From: Zeus faber
Taxonomy: Eukaryota > Chordata > Actinopteri > Zeiformes > Zeidae
DNA length: 64,000 nt
Assembly (NCBI GenBank): GCA_960531495.1
Contig: OY482853.1
Coordinates: 22,638,173-22,702,172, forward strand
Reading direction: 5' to 3'
The position numbers and the translations under genes were made by a program. The notes under the pieces are model-generated. The model was not told the DNA's origin. It was given only the letters and a program-made list of their open reading frames with translations, and made no database searches. Positions 10,941 to 23,000 of the stretch are shown here, in pieces (within the stretch, counting starts at the first letter, position 1; the number at the start of each line of letters is the position of its first letter).

Positions 10941-13631
10941 ATGAGGACGCAACCTTACCGTCCACCTCTGCCAAGCATCCTTCTTGCGAACGTCCAGTCC
11001 CTGGAGAACAAGATGGATGAACTTCGAGCGAGGATTCAATTCCAGCGTGACACGAGGAACTGTTGCGTCCTCTGCCTGACGGAAACATGGCTGAACCCAC
11101 TGGTGCCGGATGAAGCCATACGTCCAGCCGAGGCCTTCTCCGTGTTCCGCGGCGACAGAACGGCAGAGTCGGGGAAATCCAAAGGTGGAGGCGTCTGCCT
11201 AATGGTAAACAACCGCTGGTGTAACGCCAACAACACCAAATTCCTCTCCCACTCCTGCTCGCCGAACCTGGAACAGCTGACCATACTATGCCGTCCATTT
11301 TATCTCCCCCGGGAATTCAGCACGGTCATCATTACAGCCGTTTATATCCCACCGCAAGCGGACACCGACGCAGCTCTGTCGGTTCTGCACGATGTGTTGT
11401 GCGGATTTCAGAACAGACATCCCGACGCGGCTGTGGTGGTGACTGGGGACTTTAACAGGGCCAACCTGAAAAAAGTTCTGCCGAATTTCCACCAACACAT
11501 CACGTGTGCCACCAGGGGAGACAGAACTCTGGACCATTGTTACACTCCTTACAAGAACGGATACAAGCCTGTGTCGCTTCCTGCTTTCGGGAAATCAGAT
11601 CACGCCGCGATCTCGCTGCTTCCTGTTTACAGGCCTCTGATCGCGCGGGATCTGGTGATGACGAGGGAAGTGGAGCGGTGGACGGACCAATCAGAGGCTG
11701 CGCTTCAGGACGCTCTGACTGACGTAGACTGGGACATGTTCCGAGCGAGTTCAAGTGACGTCAGCGAGTTTATGGAGGTTGTAGTGAGTTTTGTGGCTAC
11801 GCTCGCGGATGAAATCGTTCCTACGGTGAAAGTTCGGATATTTCCAAACCAGAAACCATGGGTTGATAAATCCATCTGCTGCGCTCTGAATGCGCGCACG
11901 GCCGCTTACAACGACGGACTTGTATCTGGCAACATGGACAATTACAAAGCGGCGTCGTACAATCTGCGGAGGGCGGTGAGGGACGCCAAACGGACGTACA
12001 GAGACACCGTGGAGCTGCAGATGGAGCGGGGGGACACAAGACGCTTGTGGGAGGGGCTGCGAACAATAACTAACTACAAGAGCAGCTCCTCCCCAGCCAC
12101 GAGTGCGGACGCCTCCCTGGCCAACCAACTGAACTCCTTTTATGCGCGGTTCGAGTCTGGCAGCAGCACCGCTAGCTCGCCGGCTAATTGGAGCTACACC
12201 GCTGGGGACGAGCGCGCACTCTCAGTGTCCGTGCACGAGGTCAGGAGGGCTTTGATGCGGGTGAACACCAGGAAAGCTGCGGGTCCAGATGGCATATCTG
12301 GACGAGTACTGAAGACCTGTGCTAACCAGCTAGCTCCGGTGTTCACCACAATATTCAACATCTCCCTGGCTGAATCAGTGGTCCCATCCTGCTTCAAGAG
12401 GTCCACCGTCGTTCCTGTCCCGAAGATCGCCTCTCCAACCTGCCTGAATGACTACCGTCCGGTGGCCCTCACCTCGGTGGTCATGAAGTGTTTCGAGAGG
12501 CTGATTAAGGATTACATCTGCGCCTCCCTCCCCCGCACCTTGGACCCGTTGCAGTTCGCGTACCGGCAGAACAGATCCACGGATGACGCGGTCTCTCAGG
12601 TACTGCACACCACGCTCACGCACCTGGATGGCCAGAAGGGGGCCTATGTGAGAATGCTGTTCATTGATTATAGTTCAGCTTTCAACACCATCGTCCCCAC
12701 CAGACTGGCTGTCAAGTTGTTGGAGCTAGGATTGAATGCTCCGCTGTGCACCTGGATCCTGGACTTCCTCACAGGCCGCCCCCAGGTGGTCAAGGTGGGG
12801 AAGTACATGTCAAGCTCCCTCACCCTGAATACAGGATCCCCCCAGGGCTGCGTCCTCAGCCCCCTACTGTACTCCCTGTACACACATGACTGTGTGGCCA
12901 GGTCCAGCTCCAACACCATCATCAAGTTTGCTGACGACACCGTGGTCGTGGGCCTGATCACCGACTGCGATGAGAAGGCCTACCGCGAGGAGGTGGCTGA
13001 CCTGTCACTCTGGTGCCAGGACAACAGCCTCCACCTGAACGTCAGCAAAACCAAGGAGCTGATTGTGGACTTTAGGCGTGGATCACAATCGAGGACGCAC
13101 GCGCCGTTGTGGATTAATGGGACTTCTGTCGATAGGGTGAGCAGCTTCAGATATCTGGGAGTCCACATCACAGAGGACTTAACATGGACTGTTCACACAG
13201 ACACTCTGGTGAGAAAGGCGAGGCAGCGTCTCTACCACCTCAGGCAGCTGAGGAAATTCCGGGTCTCGGTGAGGATCCTCAAGTCCTTCTACTCTGGAGC
13301 AGTGGAGAGCATCCTGACAGGCAACATCACTGCCTGGTTTGGGAACTGTACTGCCCAGGACAGGCGGGCCCTGCAGAGGGTGGTGCGTTCAGCTGAACGT
13401 ACCACTGGAACTACCCTCCCCCCCTTGCAGGAGTTATACACCAGGAGGTGTAGTAGCAGAGCCCGTAGGATCATGAAGGATCCTCATCACCCCAACAACG
13501 GACTGTTTCAGCTGCTGCGGTCAGGCAAGCGCCTCCGCAGTCACGCAGCGAGAACAGAGAGACTGAGACGGAGTTTCTTCCCTCAAGCCATCAGAACTGT
13601 CAATGCTGACCTCACCAGGGGTCCTAACTGA
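10941..13631 (+). CDS. LINE ORF2: AP endonuclease plus reverse transcriptase
   Basis: An 896-codon open frame encoding the two enzymes of a non-LTR retrotransposon, which nick target DNA and copy the element RNA onto it. Residues 12-225 form an APE-type endonuclease: LLANVQS (Asn17), CLTETW (Glu48), GGGVC, VYIPPQ, TGDFN (Asp170, Asn172) and SDH (Asp220, His221). After a linker containing VDKSICCALNART, the reverse transcriptase carries AAGPDGI, NDYRPVALTS, LQFAYRQNRSTDDAV, MLFIDYSSAFN (Asp576), GSPQGCVLSPLLYSLY, FADD (Asp665-Asp666), LNVSKTKELIVDF and RYLGVHI. The C-terminus ends with the RRSFFPQAIRTVN block usual for this group. All catalytic residues I can place are present and there is no internal stop, so insertion is fairly recent. 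The true start is probably upstream (see 10714-10940), which would make the first ATG here internal. Clade (L2/jockey-like) is inferred. Confidence 0.93.
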   Translation: MRTQPYRPPLPSILLANVQSLENKMDELRARIQFQRDTRNCCVLCLTETWLNPLVPDEAIRPAEAFSVFRGDRTAESGKSKGGGVCLMVNNRWCNANNTKFLSHSCSPNLEQLTILCRPFYLPREFSTVIITAVYIPPQADTDAALSVLHDVLCGFQNRHPDAAVVVTGDFNRANLKKVLPNFHQHITCATRGDRTLDHCYTPYKNGYKPVSLPAFGKSDHAAISLLPVYRPLIARDLVMTREVERWTDQSEAALQDALTDVDWDMFRASSSDVSEFMEVVVSFVATLADEIVPTVKVRIFPNQKPWVDKSICCALNARTAAYNDGLVSGNMDNYKAASYNLRRAVRDAKRTYRDTVELQMERGDTRRLWEGLRTITNYKSSSSPATSADASLANQLNSFYARFESGSSTASSPANWSYTAGDERALSVSVHEVRRALMRVNTRKAAGPDGISGRVLKTCANQLAPVFTTIFNISLAESVVPSCFKRSTVVPVPKIASPTCLNDYRPVALTSVVMKCFERLIKDYICASLPRTLDPLQFAYRQNRSTDDAVSQVLHTTLTHLDGQKGAYVRMLFIDYSSAFNTIVPTRLAVKLLELGLNAPLCTWILDFLTGRPQVVKVGKYMSSSLTLNTGSPQGCVLSPLLYSLYTHDCVARSSSNTIIKFADDTVVVGLITDCDEKAYREEVADLSLWCQDNSLHLNVSKTKELIVDFRRGSQSRTHAPLWINGTSVDRVSSFRYLGVHITEDLTWTVHTDTLVRKARQRLYHLRQLRKFRVSVRILKSFYSGAVESILTGNITAWFGNCTAQDRRALQRVVRSAERTTGTTLPPLQELYTRRCSSRARRIMKDPHHPNNGLFQLLRSGKRLRSHAARTERLRRSFFPQAIRTVNADLTRGPN

Positions 13632-14141
13632 GCCATGCACTAGGCTCCACTACCTACTGTACTGTATGTAGCATACTGTACCGCATACTGTATCACTGTT
13701 CAGGGTTGTTCGTGATGCCGTATTGTTGCGCCGTACTGTTGTATACTGTGCTGTATTATCCCAAACACTACCTCACACTATTCACATTCACATGCCACTT
13801 TAATTCACATGCCACTTTAAATGCACATATCTGTATATACATAGCCATATTCCTTCAACCTATTCCATTTTATTTCAATTTATTTTTTATTGTATTTTAT
13901 TCTATATATTTTTTTATCTTATTCTATAAGTATTCCACTTACTGTATTACGTTTTAGGAGTCAGTTAGTCGGTCTATTAGAAAGTAATTTTCTACTTTTT
14001 ATTTTATTTTATTTTAGTACTTTTTCCTAGGACTTCTTGTGTGCTATCACCGGGTGCGTTGCATTACATTTCACTGCATATATGTATGGAAGTATGTATA
14101 TGTATGTGACAAAAAAAATCTTGAATCTTGAATCTTGAATC

Positions 14142-14745
14142 CTTGGTGTAATTCAGTCGCGTTTACAAGCTCGGGTGTGTCCCACAACAGCAGCTGTCGT
14201 TCGACATTGCAAGCCGGCCCCGGATGGGAGTGAATGTCACCTGCCAGTCGGACGGTAATCACCAGGTCGCTGGTCAGCCTGTAATATGGACCGGGGGGTT
14301 TCATTGTAGATCGCGCCGGGGCAAGAGCTGGTCTATTGGCTTTTCCATCACTCATGATTTTGGAATAAAATTCCAAACTGCATATCACGCAGTTTGATGG
14401 CTCCATTGAGCGAAGGTAACACAGTCACCTTGCAGAGTACCGTCACTTTGGCTGGCCCGGCAACAACGCAACGAGAGCGGTAAGAGAATAAAGCAGTGAC
14501 CATACTGCCTCTGTACGCCACATCTACAATAAATTGCCTTCGTTTGGCACCGGGTTTGAGGTTTGATTTGTAACAAAAAGCGTTCTTATTGAGTTCAGTC
14601 TGGTATTTGACTTTGGCAGTGCGAACTCCTGCAGCACCTGCCCTGCTGCCAGTCCGCGGCGCCATCTTGCATCTAACTTGTTCCTTGCATCTTGCCTGTG
14701 TTGAGCACAGCAACAGGGTATGGGAGACGTGGAGCCCATTGGCAA
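14142..14745 (-). pseudogene. Probable 5' part of the old LINE, with a 2A-like motif
   Basis: On the minus strand two overlapping frames run towards the young LINE. One reads LVITVRLAGDIHSHPGP followed by ACNVERQLLLW; the GDIHSHPGP codons are at 14241-14215. The shape (hydrophobic stretch, G-D-x-x-x-x-P-G-P) resembles the 2A-like sequences at the N-terminus of some CR1/L2 ORF2 proteins, but the usual E and N are both His. The further upstream frame (to about 14745) contains a basic segment and KRRQFIVDVAYRG and has no domain I recognise. Orientation and position fit the old LINE at 9305-10610 if the young LINE is removed. That join is inferred, and bases at the junction may be lost. Confidence 0.5.
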
Positions 14746-14759
14746 AATAGACCAATAAA

Positions 14760-16680
14760 AAATAAATATGTCACGAGTGTGAATGCAAATACACGCCCCT
14801 AAAGATCATGTTGACAACCACAGACTCACTGGGGTTTTAAAATGGGCGGGTGCAGCAATGCACTGAACATAAAATATTTGACCACTAATTGGCCGCACCA
14901 AATCACATGGATTCAGAACTTCAATCACTACGCTTAAAATCCCAAAAGTTTTTCTTCTCCTGACTGCATGAGTTAAGAGTTGTCACCTTCAAAATGTAAT
15001 GGAATGATTGAGTGATGGATTGTTTGTACATCTGTGTGTGCGTGTCCTCCTCGTTCTTTCAATATACAGTACAAGGAACGCAAAATGGAATGACAGTTCA
15101 AAACATCGCTTTGAATGCCTCCGTCGGATAGAAGCTTGTGTCGAATATGCAATGGTAAATGTCATGTATGAAATCTTAGCAGCCCTTTGTACTATAATTG
15201 TATTGACTGAGGTATAATTGCAACAGGCTTGTTGACACTGTTTCTTTACTTCAAAATTCAGCAATAGTGTTTTTTCCTCTCTGCTTTGCCACTCATAACT
15301 GACAGAGCCAATGCAAAACCCTGAAAGATGTTCTGCCAGCTTCTCCAGCTCCTCTTAACTTCATAATGGTAACTGACTGACAATACAGTCATATTTAAAC
15401 ATGACCGATAACACAGCTGTTATCTTAATCAATCAATCTAAGTAATGAGAACAGGAAGTTAATCCATTAGTATGCATTATTAGTGGGTAAATTAAGGTCT
15501 TAGGGGTTAATTAACTGGTTGGCCATGGACAATGTTAATAATGCAGCACTAATATGGGGCAGGTAATAACACGCTTGAAGAATGTCCTTTTCAACTTGCT
15601 TCTTGGACTATTTGCTTCTTGGAGAGGCTAGTTTTTGTTTTTCTACAGCAAACTTCTTCAGCCCATTAGACATTAACATCGCCTCAGGTAGTCGTTGTGG
15701 TGAGGCGGCTGAGGTGCTGAGGAGTACTATTAGTGTGTGGAACTGGTAGAACATTGGTTATTTCATTATATCTGCTCAGAAATGTAGCATGAAGCCACGC
15801 TATAACAGTAATAATTGCTTATATATAAATATATATTATTATTTTTTTATATATATTTATATATATAATACATACACAGATAAAGTATTTAGATTGTACA
15901 GTATTTACACTGTCATACAGTCAATCTGAATGAGCCGCATACTGCCAAGTGAAAATATTATGAGCATTATTATCACTGTGTACTAAATCTCACAAACTGA
16001 TGGCCCTTTGCCCGTATCTTCTGTGAAAAATACGTTCAACATTTTTTTTAATGGACAATTGAAGACAGGGGGATATCGCTCGGTGAACTCACACCTGAAC
16101 TAACCGATCGCCCGCGGCTACCTTAAGCCGGGACTCCTTTTCGATGTGTTAAGCCGTTCCCCCCTTTTTTCAACGCCCTCCTTGTTAACGCACGGACCAG
16201 AGCCCCGGACTGACACGGCAAGAGGCTGTTGCTCCACATGCAATATTGGACAAGACAGAAACATGGAACATTTAGAGAAGGAGAGAGGGGTACAGTCGCA
16301 GCAGGCCTGCCAGCTGTGATAATGATGTATAATTTAATTGAAGGCTGTGCTTCTATCCTCCATAGAACTCAAACTGCTCTTCTCTTGTCGATGCATTATT
16401 CAGGCTAATGGTGACCCTGAAATAGAAAAAAAAAAAAAAAAAAGCTTCTTATCGCTTTAAAGTTTTATTGCAGAGAGCAGAAAGAGGTATAAGGAGGTAT
16501 GCAGGATGAGTGGGTTAGTGAGATAGAGAGAGAAACAGAGAGAAAGAGAGTGGAAAAAGAGGTAGAGATAAGGCACAAAAAGCTTAAGAGTTATAGCGTT
16601 CCTTCTTGTTGCCGCGTGAAGGGCTGCCGTTTGTGAGCGCGACAGCGTCATCTTCCCGGCAACAGCGGCAAAATTTGATT
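14760..16680. other. Stretch without a recognisable gene
   Basis: AT-rich, mostly unique sequence. It includes a near-perfect AT palindrome at 15819-15868 and an A-run near 16424-16443. The small frames (91 codons or less) overlap on both strands and show no domain. Confidence 0.4.
15819..15868. repeat. AT-only imperfect palindrome
   Basis: TTATATATAAATATATA (15819-15835) faces its reverse complement at 15850-15868, interrupted by one extra TA. The spacer is T-rich. It is a simple AT-rich cruciform-prone sequence. Confidence 0.7.
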
Positions 16681-17120
16681 GGTTAAGAAACTATGCCACT
16701 CCTCTCTCCCGCGCTTTTGACAGGTTTTTGTTTTTTTTCCTCGAGGAAATACTCAAGATCTCTGAACAACGGCCGCCTTGGACGGCGTGTCGAAAAGTGG
16801 CTCTGCACAATGCGCCCGGCGGCGTGCAGCAGAGACACTTGCCAGGGACTGCAGCTTGAGGAGTCATCTCTGGCCACCTCTGAACGGCCGCCATCACTCA
16901 AGCGCATTTTGCTCACAACGGGGATTCCATTTTGTCGAAGCAATTTTCATCATTGTTACGATGATCACCGTTGCAATCCAGAAAAACGTGAGGGGGGGGG
17001 GGGGGGGGGGGCGTTCGGAAAGCAAAGAGGGATCAGGAAGACGGGCCGCGTGGAGGCCTCACAGCCTCGCCGCAGAGCCAAGCCGGGAAAGGACAGGGTG
17101 AAAGGGTCCCGGGCCGTAAA
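16681..17120. other. GC-rich segment with a G20 run
   Basis: Composition rises sharply relative to the flanks and CpG words are frequent (GGCGTGTCG, GCGCCCGGCGGCG). A G20 tract lies at 16992-17011. Overlapping frames occur on both strands (up to 151 codons), but none has a domain, signal peptide or splice support. It could be a CpG-rich regulatory segment. Confidence 0.35.
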
Positions 17121-19924
17121 ATCCACCAACTTCCATCCATCAGGCTAACTTGTCATATTTACAGTCCAAAATTCGCCCATAAAACACTGTTATTGTTGCA
17201 CGTCATTTCCAATGCAATTAGATGACAGCTTCATTAGGGAACGTGTGACTGGAATGTGGCAATTAAGCTGCACGGTATGGTCGGGGAGAGGCGGGTTGAA
17301 GAGGAAGAGGAGGAATACTGTAGAACACACAATCTGCCACTTCCCCCAACGGATAGGTAAGGCATTTCGTTCCCCTAATCTGTACTAGCCCGCAGAGCTG
17401 TTCTTTCATTAGATTCATCAAATATGTCACCGTTTTGTCTCCTCACATTTTATCTAAACAGTCAATACAAAAGCAAAAACCTGAAGAAAAAGGCGAACAT
17501 TTATACAATCAACATCGGATGGAGTTGTGGGCCTTTGACCAGCCGGCGCACACATTTTACATTTCCCCGACCGTTTTCCTTTCCATGATAGCTCACTTTT
17601 TTTTTTTTTTTTTTACTAATTCTTAGTTTTGGAAAATTTCAACAATCTGGTGAGAAACCTTCCTATAAATTACCCCCTGGCGCAGCTGACAATGACACAT
17701 CGGTCTTTTGTTAAAAGCTGCTTAATGGTGCCGTGTTTTGTACGGAAGTGCTTTCGCTTTCACATGGTGGTTTTTCATGGCCGTGTAGTAAACAGGCAAA
17801 AAAAGGTATTTGACCGGTATGGTCCGTTAAGTGAAGTCTGAAATAGCATTGGCAGTTGGTTCATCTTTCGCATTAGAACCAGTCTCTCAGTTACCTGCCC
17901 GAAAAGCGCCGGTACCACAAGATGAGATGTGGTGAGACAATGAGATATCACTCAATTATTATGAATCTAAAGTAACGTAAAAGGCAGCCTGATGGAGTGC
18001 CTGTGCTGCTTCTCTGTGAATTACAATAGTGTGTCGGTTTTCAAACCAATAGGACACACCCGTTCCCCACAGCCATGTTTGAACAACACCGAGCGTCCTC
18101 ATAGAGCGAGTCAACACAGAAACAAATAATTGTGAGAAAGATTACCGTACATCTAGAAATTTACCCAAAATCAGCGTATATGTCTCACGTTGATCAAATT
18201 CGCACAAGACGCCGTTAAATTGTGTTTATGTTTGTGTAACGATGATAAATAATGCAGTCCAGTTTTTCTGTACAGTAGTTGCAGATCTACTCTCGGGAGC
18301 CAAGGATCATTTTGCATATCTAAGAATAAAATATTCTAATTGTTACACAATAATTCTGTTATTTTTCTGTGCTTTAATTAGTATGCCTTTGAGTTTGGAT
18401 ATTTATATATTTGCTATGTCCTTGTTTTGACTCTAAATTAGATACTGAAAAACAAATTCCCTCATAAAATGTTGATCTAGCCGTGTCTCCCATCTGCTTT
18501 CTCATGCATAGATTCGCACACAAAATTAACAACGGATGAAAAAAAAATGAAGGCAACTTCATACAAGAAACTGTCTCAAATAAATTCTTCCCAAGTTGGT
18601 ACAAAGCTTAATGATCGACAGTAATTGGATAAAACCGGGGCCAGAAGGCCTATTTTCTGCCTTTCCAGAATTTTTCATCGTGATTGAGTAATTATGGGAG
18701 CAGAGCCTCCTTCATTATAAATGCACTTGCTGCCTCTCTTGTAAACATTTTGTTTGGGAAATAATTGAACGGATAACTTGGTCGATTTTCTTTTTGTTTG
18801 CACAAGCCCACATGGGATCAGCAAAAAAAAGCTAGATTATTTTCGGTCATAACTTGCCCACAAGAAGTCAGGAATATGAAATAGTGTGATTTCCCCCGTG
18901 TTGCGTGGCAGCATTCACTGCATTCACGTGCCCTGAGGTCGAAGCCAAAACATTCAAATTTTAAATAATGATCGTCATTTAATTATTTCTCACTTAATTC
19001 TTTTCGATGTATTTTGGTTGATATTGCTTCGGTGGGTTTTCAAACGACCAGGGATCTGGGAAAAATATGTGTTGAATGAAACAAGTTTGACGATAGCAAA
19101 ATCACATTTGCAAGCATATCACAAGATCTAGATACAATTTGTTTTAAACATGTACGTTATTCAGTCTGTAATTTGAGAAACTCTACGAACACAAATGTAA
19201 ATCCCTTCAAAGTACCATTTAAAATACCTTCATGTTCTTCCATTGACCAATAAACTAAGAACCAGGAGCCTAGCAATAAAGGAACTATGACAAATAAATC
19301 AATACAGGAAAATAATGTATAAATTAACATCAATAACTCCAGGTGTTAAAGCCAAAAGGGACACCAGTCCATCCCGTATCGTGTAGTCTCTAAAAAGCAT
19401 CCTTAAAATACCTCCTGTCAATAAGTCTTACATACACATGCACACTTAGAACGGGTCTGCACCGAAGACACCTTGGTGGGAGGTTTTTTTTTCATGAACA
19501 GGGTGGATACTGGTATTGCTTCTTGTGGTCGCTAATGTACCTATATTACAATACTGCAAACAAAATAGAGAAATTAAATGTATTTCTCTATTTTTTAATG
19601 GCAATAAAAAAAAAAAAGGGAAAATGCTGGATTGTGCTGATCAGTTCCATATTTCCATCCAGGAGACTGCAGAACCAGCAATGACAGAGACCACCTCTAT
19701 AGAAATGTTGTTGGGTGATAAAACCCATTGACGTTGCCTGTGCGTGATATTGTTGTTGTTGCATTAATAGCTCAGGGTATTTAAACTTTTTCCGAGGGAC
19801 TCTGCTGCAGCACCATAATGCAGGACACTCGGTCTATTTTTATCTTCCATCAACACATATGCAAATATCTAATCGGAATACAGGGCTATTGTCCATTAGT
19901 TGTTTTTTTTTTGCTGTATCACAA
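17121..19924. other. Stretch without a recognisable gene
   Basis: Unique AT-rich DNA with homopolymer A and T tracts (for example near 17598-17615 and 19605-19617). No repeats or exons recognised. Confidence 0.4.
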
Positions 19925-20015
19925 GTGCACAAGTGAATACAGCATTAGGGTCTCCAATGAGTCCAATTTGCATGTCTTTGGATTGCAGTAGGAAGTCCGA
20001 GCACCGAACAGCTAG
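19925..20015 (-). repeat. Fragment of a common teleost repeat (TCCAAAGACATGCA core)
   Basis: Read on the minus strand it gives ACTTCCTACTGCAATCCAAA, GACATGCAAATTGG and TTGGAGACCCTAATGC. This follows the order of a widespread fish repeat whose core is CTTCCTCCCACAGTCCAAAGACATGCA...TTAATTGGNGACTCTAAATT. It is degenerate. A second relative in plus orientation is at 61699-61862. Confidence 0.5.
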
Positions 20016-23000
20016 CAGACACCCATGCAAACACCGTGACGCTGCATCAACCTTCCTTGCAACTGTGCATCTTGTGAAAAACCTGTCACTCTGTTCTTGT
20101 GGCATTGTGGATGAATGCCCAGTTCCGCTTGTGCTTAGTTCCTGGATAGCACTCACCAACCACGGAGGATTCACAAAATACAGTGATGGAGTAAGCAGCT
20201 TTCTCCCTTCTGTGGTGGGCAATGCAATATGATGTGGGTAGGAAGTGAGGATATCAATTCCTCCTCTCCAGAACCCTCGTCAATAAATCTGATACTCTTC
20301 CCTTGCCACCTCAGACAATCAGATACTGGGTCCTGGGAGATCAACGAGAGCAGGAGGTATTTCTATAACTGCTGCTGGTCACCCCTCTCTGCCATTACTC
20401 TTTTACCTACTGCCTCAGCTGAGCCCCGGTTAGAAAGTCAGTGGTCGAGGCGCGCAGGAAAAATGATCCTATTTCTGGACCTGGGCTTGCCAACATATGA
20501 GTTCCATGTGCACGCTGGGCCAGGCTCTCCTCCACCTGCTCCAGTCTTCTCATTACCATTCATTGTACTTTGCCAGGATCACAACGTATCCAATCGTTTT
20601 TTTCCCTTGCGTTACCAGGCTCACTTCAATCTCAGCCACTACGGATCTCGGATGTGTACGTACGTGATGTATATTAGGGTGCTCGCAAGTCATTTTCGAG
20701 ATTGTGGGGCGACGTACATCATGCAAATTTATCTGGATTGCCGTACTTTGAGTCCCGGCACACCGGTCTCCGTAAAGGAGAGGCCATTGAGCCTACAGTA
20801 TGTGCATTACCAACTAGCAACCTATATCTGCGCTGTACATTTTGTGGTAATCCTACTGCACAAAACAGGTCTCCCAGGTATCCATACAAAGCATTACCAG
20901 AAGGGATTGAACAATTTTTATGTAATAATCATGTATGTAGTAATCATGTTTTGTGATAAATAGGTACATTTTGTCGGTAGTAGCCAAACCAACTGTATAC
21001 CAGTTATAACCAGGTAAACCTTCTATAGGAATGAATAGCAAAGCAATAAGTAGCAGAGCATTAGTAGAGTGAGAGAATTATTCTCATTTCTTTGAAAGAG
21101 TGTTACACATAGTGCCACATCCCAAAAATAATAATAAAAAAAAACATGAGAATAATTTCAAATTTCAACCCTGAATGAATAAAATGATGATGAAATATGA
21201 GAAAATATGTACTTTTCTGGAATGCCTGTGGAGTGATACAACTGAATATCCATTTTTTACAATTAGCACTGTTAACAGATATAGGAAATTAATCCTCTTG
21301 AGAAGGGAGAAGTCATTACTCATATACCTACTTTTTACATCAACAGCTGCTGTTATATCAATCAAGGAAGCATTGACAGAAGGCCTATCACTGATACTGC
21401 TTAATTTCTGACATCCCAAAGGATCTTTTTTGAACTATTGTTACGGGGATATCTCTCAATCATTGTATTCCCAAGCCGTTAGATAAATCAGCTATGAATA
21501 CTTTTCAGAATTATTTTTCAATCCAATTTCTAGCCTGAAATAGTTACGTTGATTAGTCTGTAGACTAAGACTAAAATAAGACTAAGACTAGACTGTAAAT
21601 ACATATTATTAGATTGAAAAATCATGTAACTGTGAATTGTAACTTGTCACCTTAATAAATACTAAAAATAAAGATTATGCAAATCAAAGTCACTCTCTAA
21701 ATGATGACATCATTCAGTAAATGTTTATGGATCTAAGTCATTTTGATTTTACTTTAAGTAAAATGTATTTAGTCTAGTATTGGAAATAATCACATTTATC
21801 AATAATGGTGAAAACGGGAAACTTCTAACGATTCACCACAAAACACAATGTCCTATGTGTCGTATGTTATATGTCAACAACAATCAGTGTCTAAATTGCT
21901 CTCATGCACATTTTATTTGCCATATTAGTTGGACATATATAGCATCTGGGTTGATCCATATAATCCATGGTGGGTTAATGAGATGGCCTATGGCGATGCA
22001 TTTCACATGCGTGGGTCCATTGTGTACTTGGCTGTAAAATAGCAAGATAATAATAATAGCAATAAAATCATAATTCAGTGGAAAGTCATATCTCTGAAGT
22101 TAGTGTAAGACTAATGACATATGCGTGCATGAAAAAATGCTTTTTTAAACGAGGTAATGAATTGCTGAACTCCGTCCATATATGGGACAGCAGCAAAGAG
22201 ATATCCAATAACATTAGGTTAACATGCTAAGGTAACTGATTTATTTGCAATCCAATACATTAGTGTATATAGGTACGACAGGACAGTCAGCAAATGTTTG
22301 TCTACTCCACAGATCTTATCATAATCATGGATGAAATTGCACCTGCACAAAAATGTGAGACCAATAATCCGGCATGCAAGGTTGCAGTTTGAGCACGGCA
22401 ACAGAATAATTAGTTAATATGTGCAGAGCCATGGCAAGGAACTATGGCCTAATTCGCTATTTTTGGTTAAATCTTAATCCCAATGCACCAAATATTAATG
22501 TTGAAGGTATTTTTATATGTTCCAAATCAAATTTCAGCCTATTAAGAAAATATAAATAAATCAAGAAATGATCTCTCTCCTTGGCAGACAAAACTTGGGG
22601 CATCTAGAAACAACGCGAGGAAAAGCTTGTGACTTGAGCAACCACTTGGGTACATGGTCCATGTCATTAACTTGGACATGTTTATTAGAGCGTAAAGAAA
22701 GAATGCCAGGATGCCCAGACCAGAATGTCACAGAGAGGGGCAGATAGGGTAATGTAACCAAAAAAAAAAAAAGTCTGGGAAAGAGAGGAGAGGGGAAAAA
22801 AAAAATAAAAAATCATCAAACAGATAAGGATGTAGATGCCGCCGCTTTGAAGACGTGCATATGCACCGCCGAGCGGGAGCCCGGAGTGCGAACAACTCCG
22901 ATGGGCTGGAGGGAGAATCTCTCAGCATCCTCGCCGAGCAGTGGCACCAAGATTAGAGGTCCCTTTAATCCGACAAAGGGGATTAAACGCTACAAGAGAA

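Larger units (their letters stand above)
10620..14141 (+). mobile_element. L2/Rex-type non-LTR retrotransposon, nearly full length
   Basis: The element comprises a GC-rich leader (from about 10620), a decayed N-terminal coding segment (10714-10940), one long ORF2 (10941-13631), a 3' untranslated region of about 510 bp, and a tail of three TTGAATC-type units ending near 14141. The 3' region contains a 17-bp direct repeat (ATTCACATGCCACTTTAA, twice at 13786-13820). The end, CATTTCACTGCATATATGTA...TATGTGACAAA plus TTGAATC units, recurs alone at 34195-34301 and 59275-59405. That supports it as the true terminus used for target-primed reverse transcription. The 5' boundary is uncertain by some tens of bases and I could not find a target-site duplication. 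It lies inside an older, oppositely oriented LINE. Confidence 0.85.

Noticed and set aside
10941-14141. Target-site duplication of the young LINE
   Set aside because: I compared the sequence around 10580-10640 with that after 14141 and found no convincing shared word; the 5' boundary is too uncertain.
16693-17148. A 151-codon plus-strand frame
   Set aside because: It includes a G20 run read as poly-Gly and shows no domain; overlapping frames of similar length exist on both strands.
20229-20963. A 244-codon plus-strand frame
   Set aside because: No recognisable domain, no repeat or membrane pattern, and no splice or promoter context. A frame of this length can occur by chance in 64 kb read six ways.
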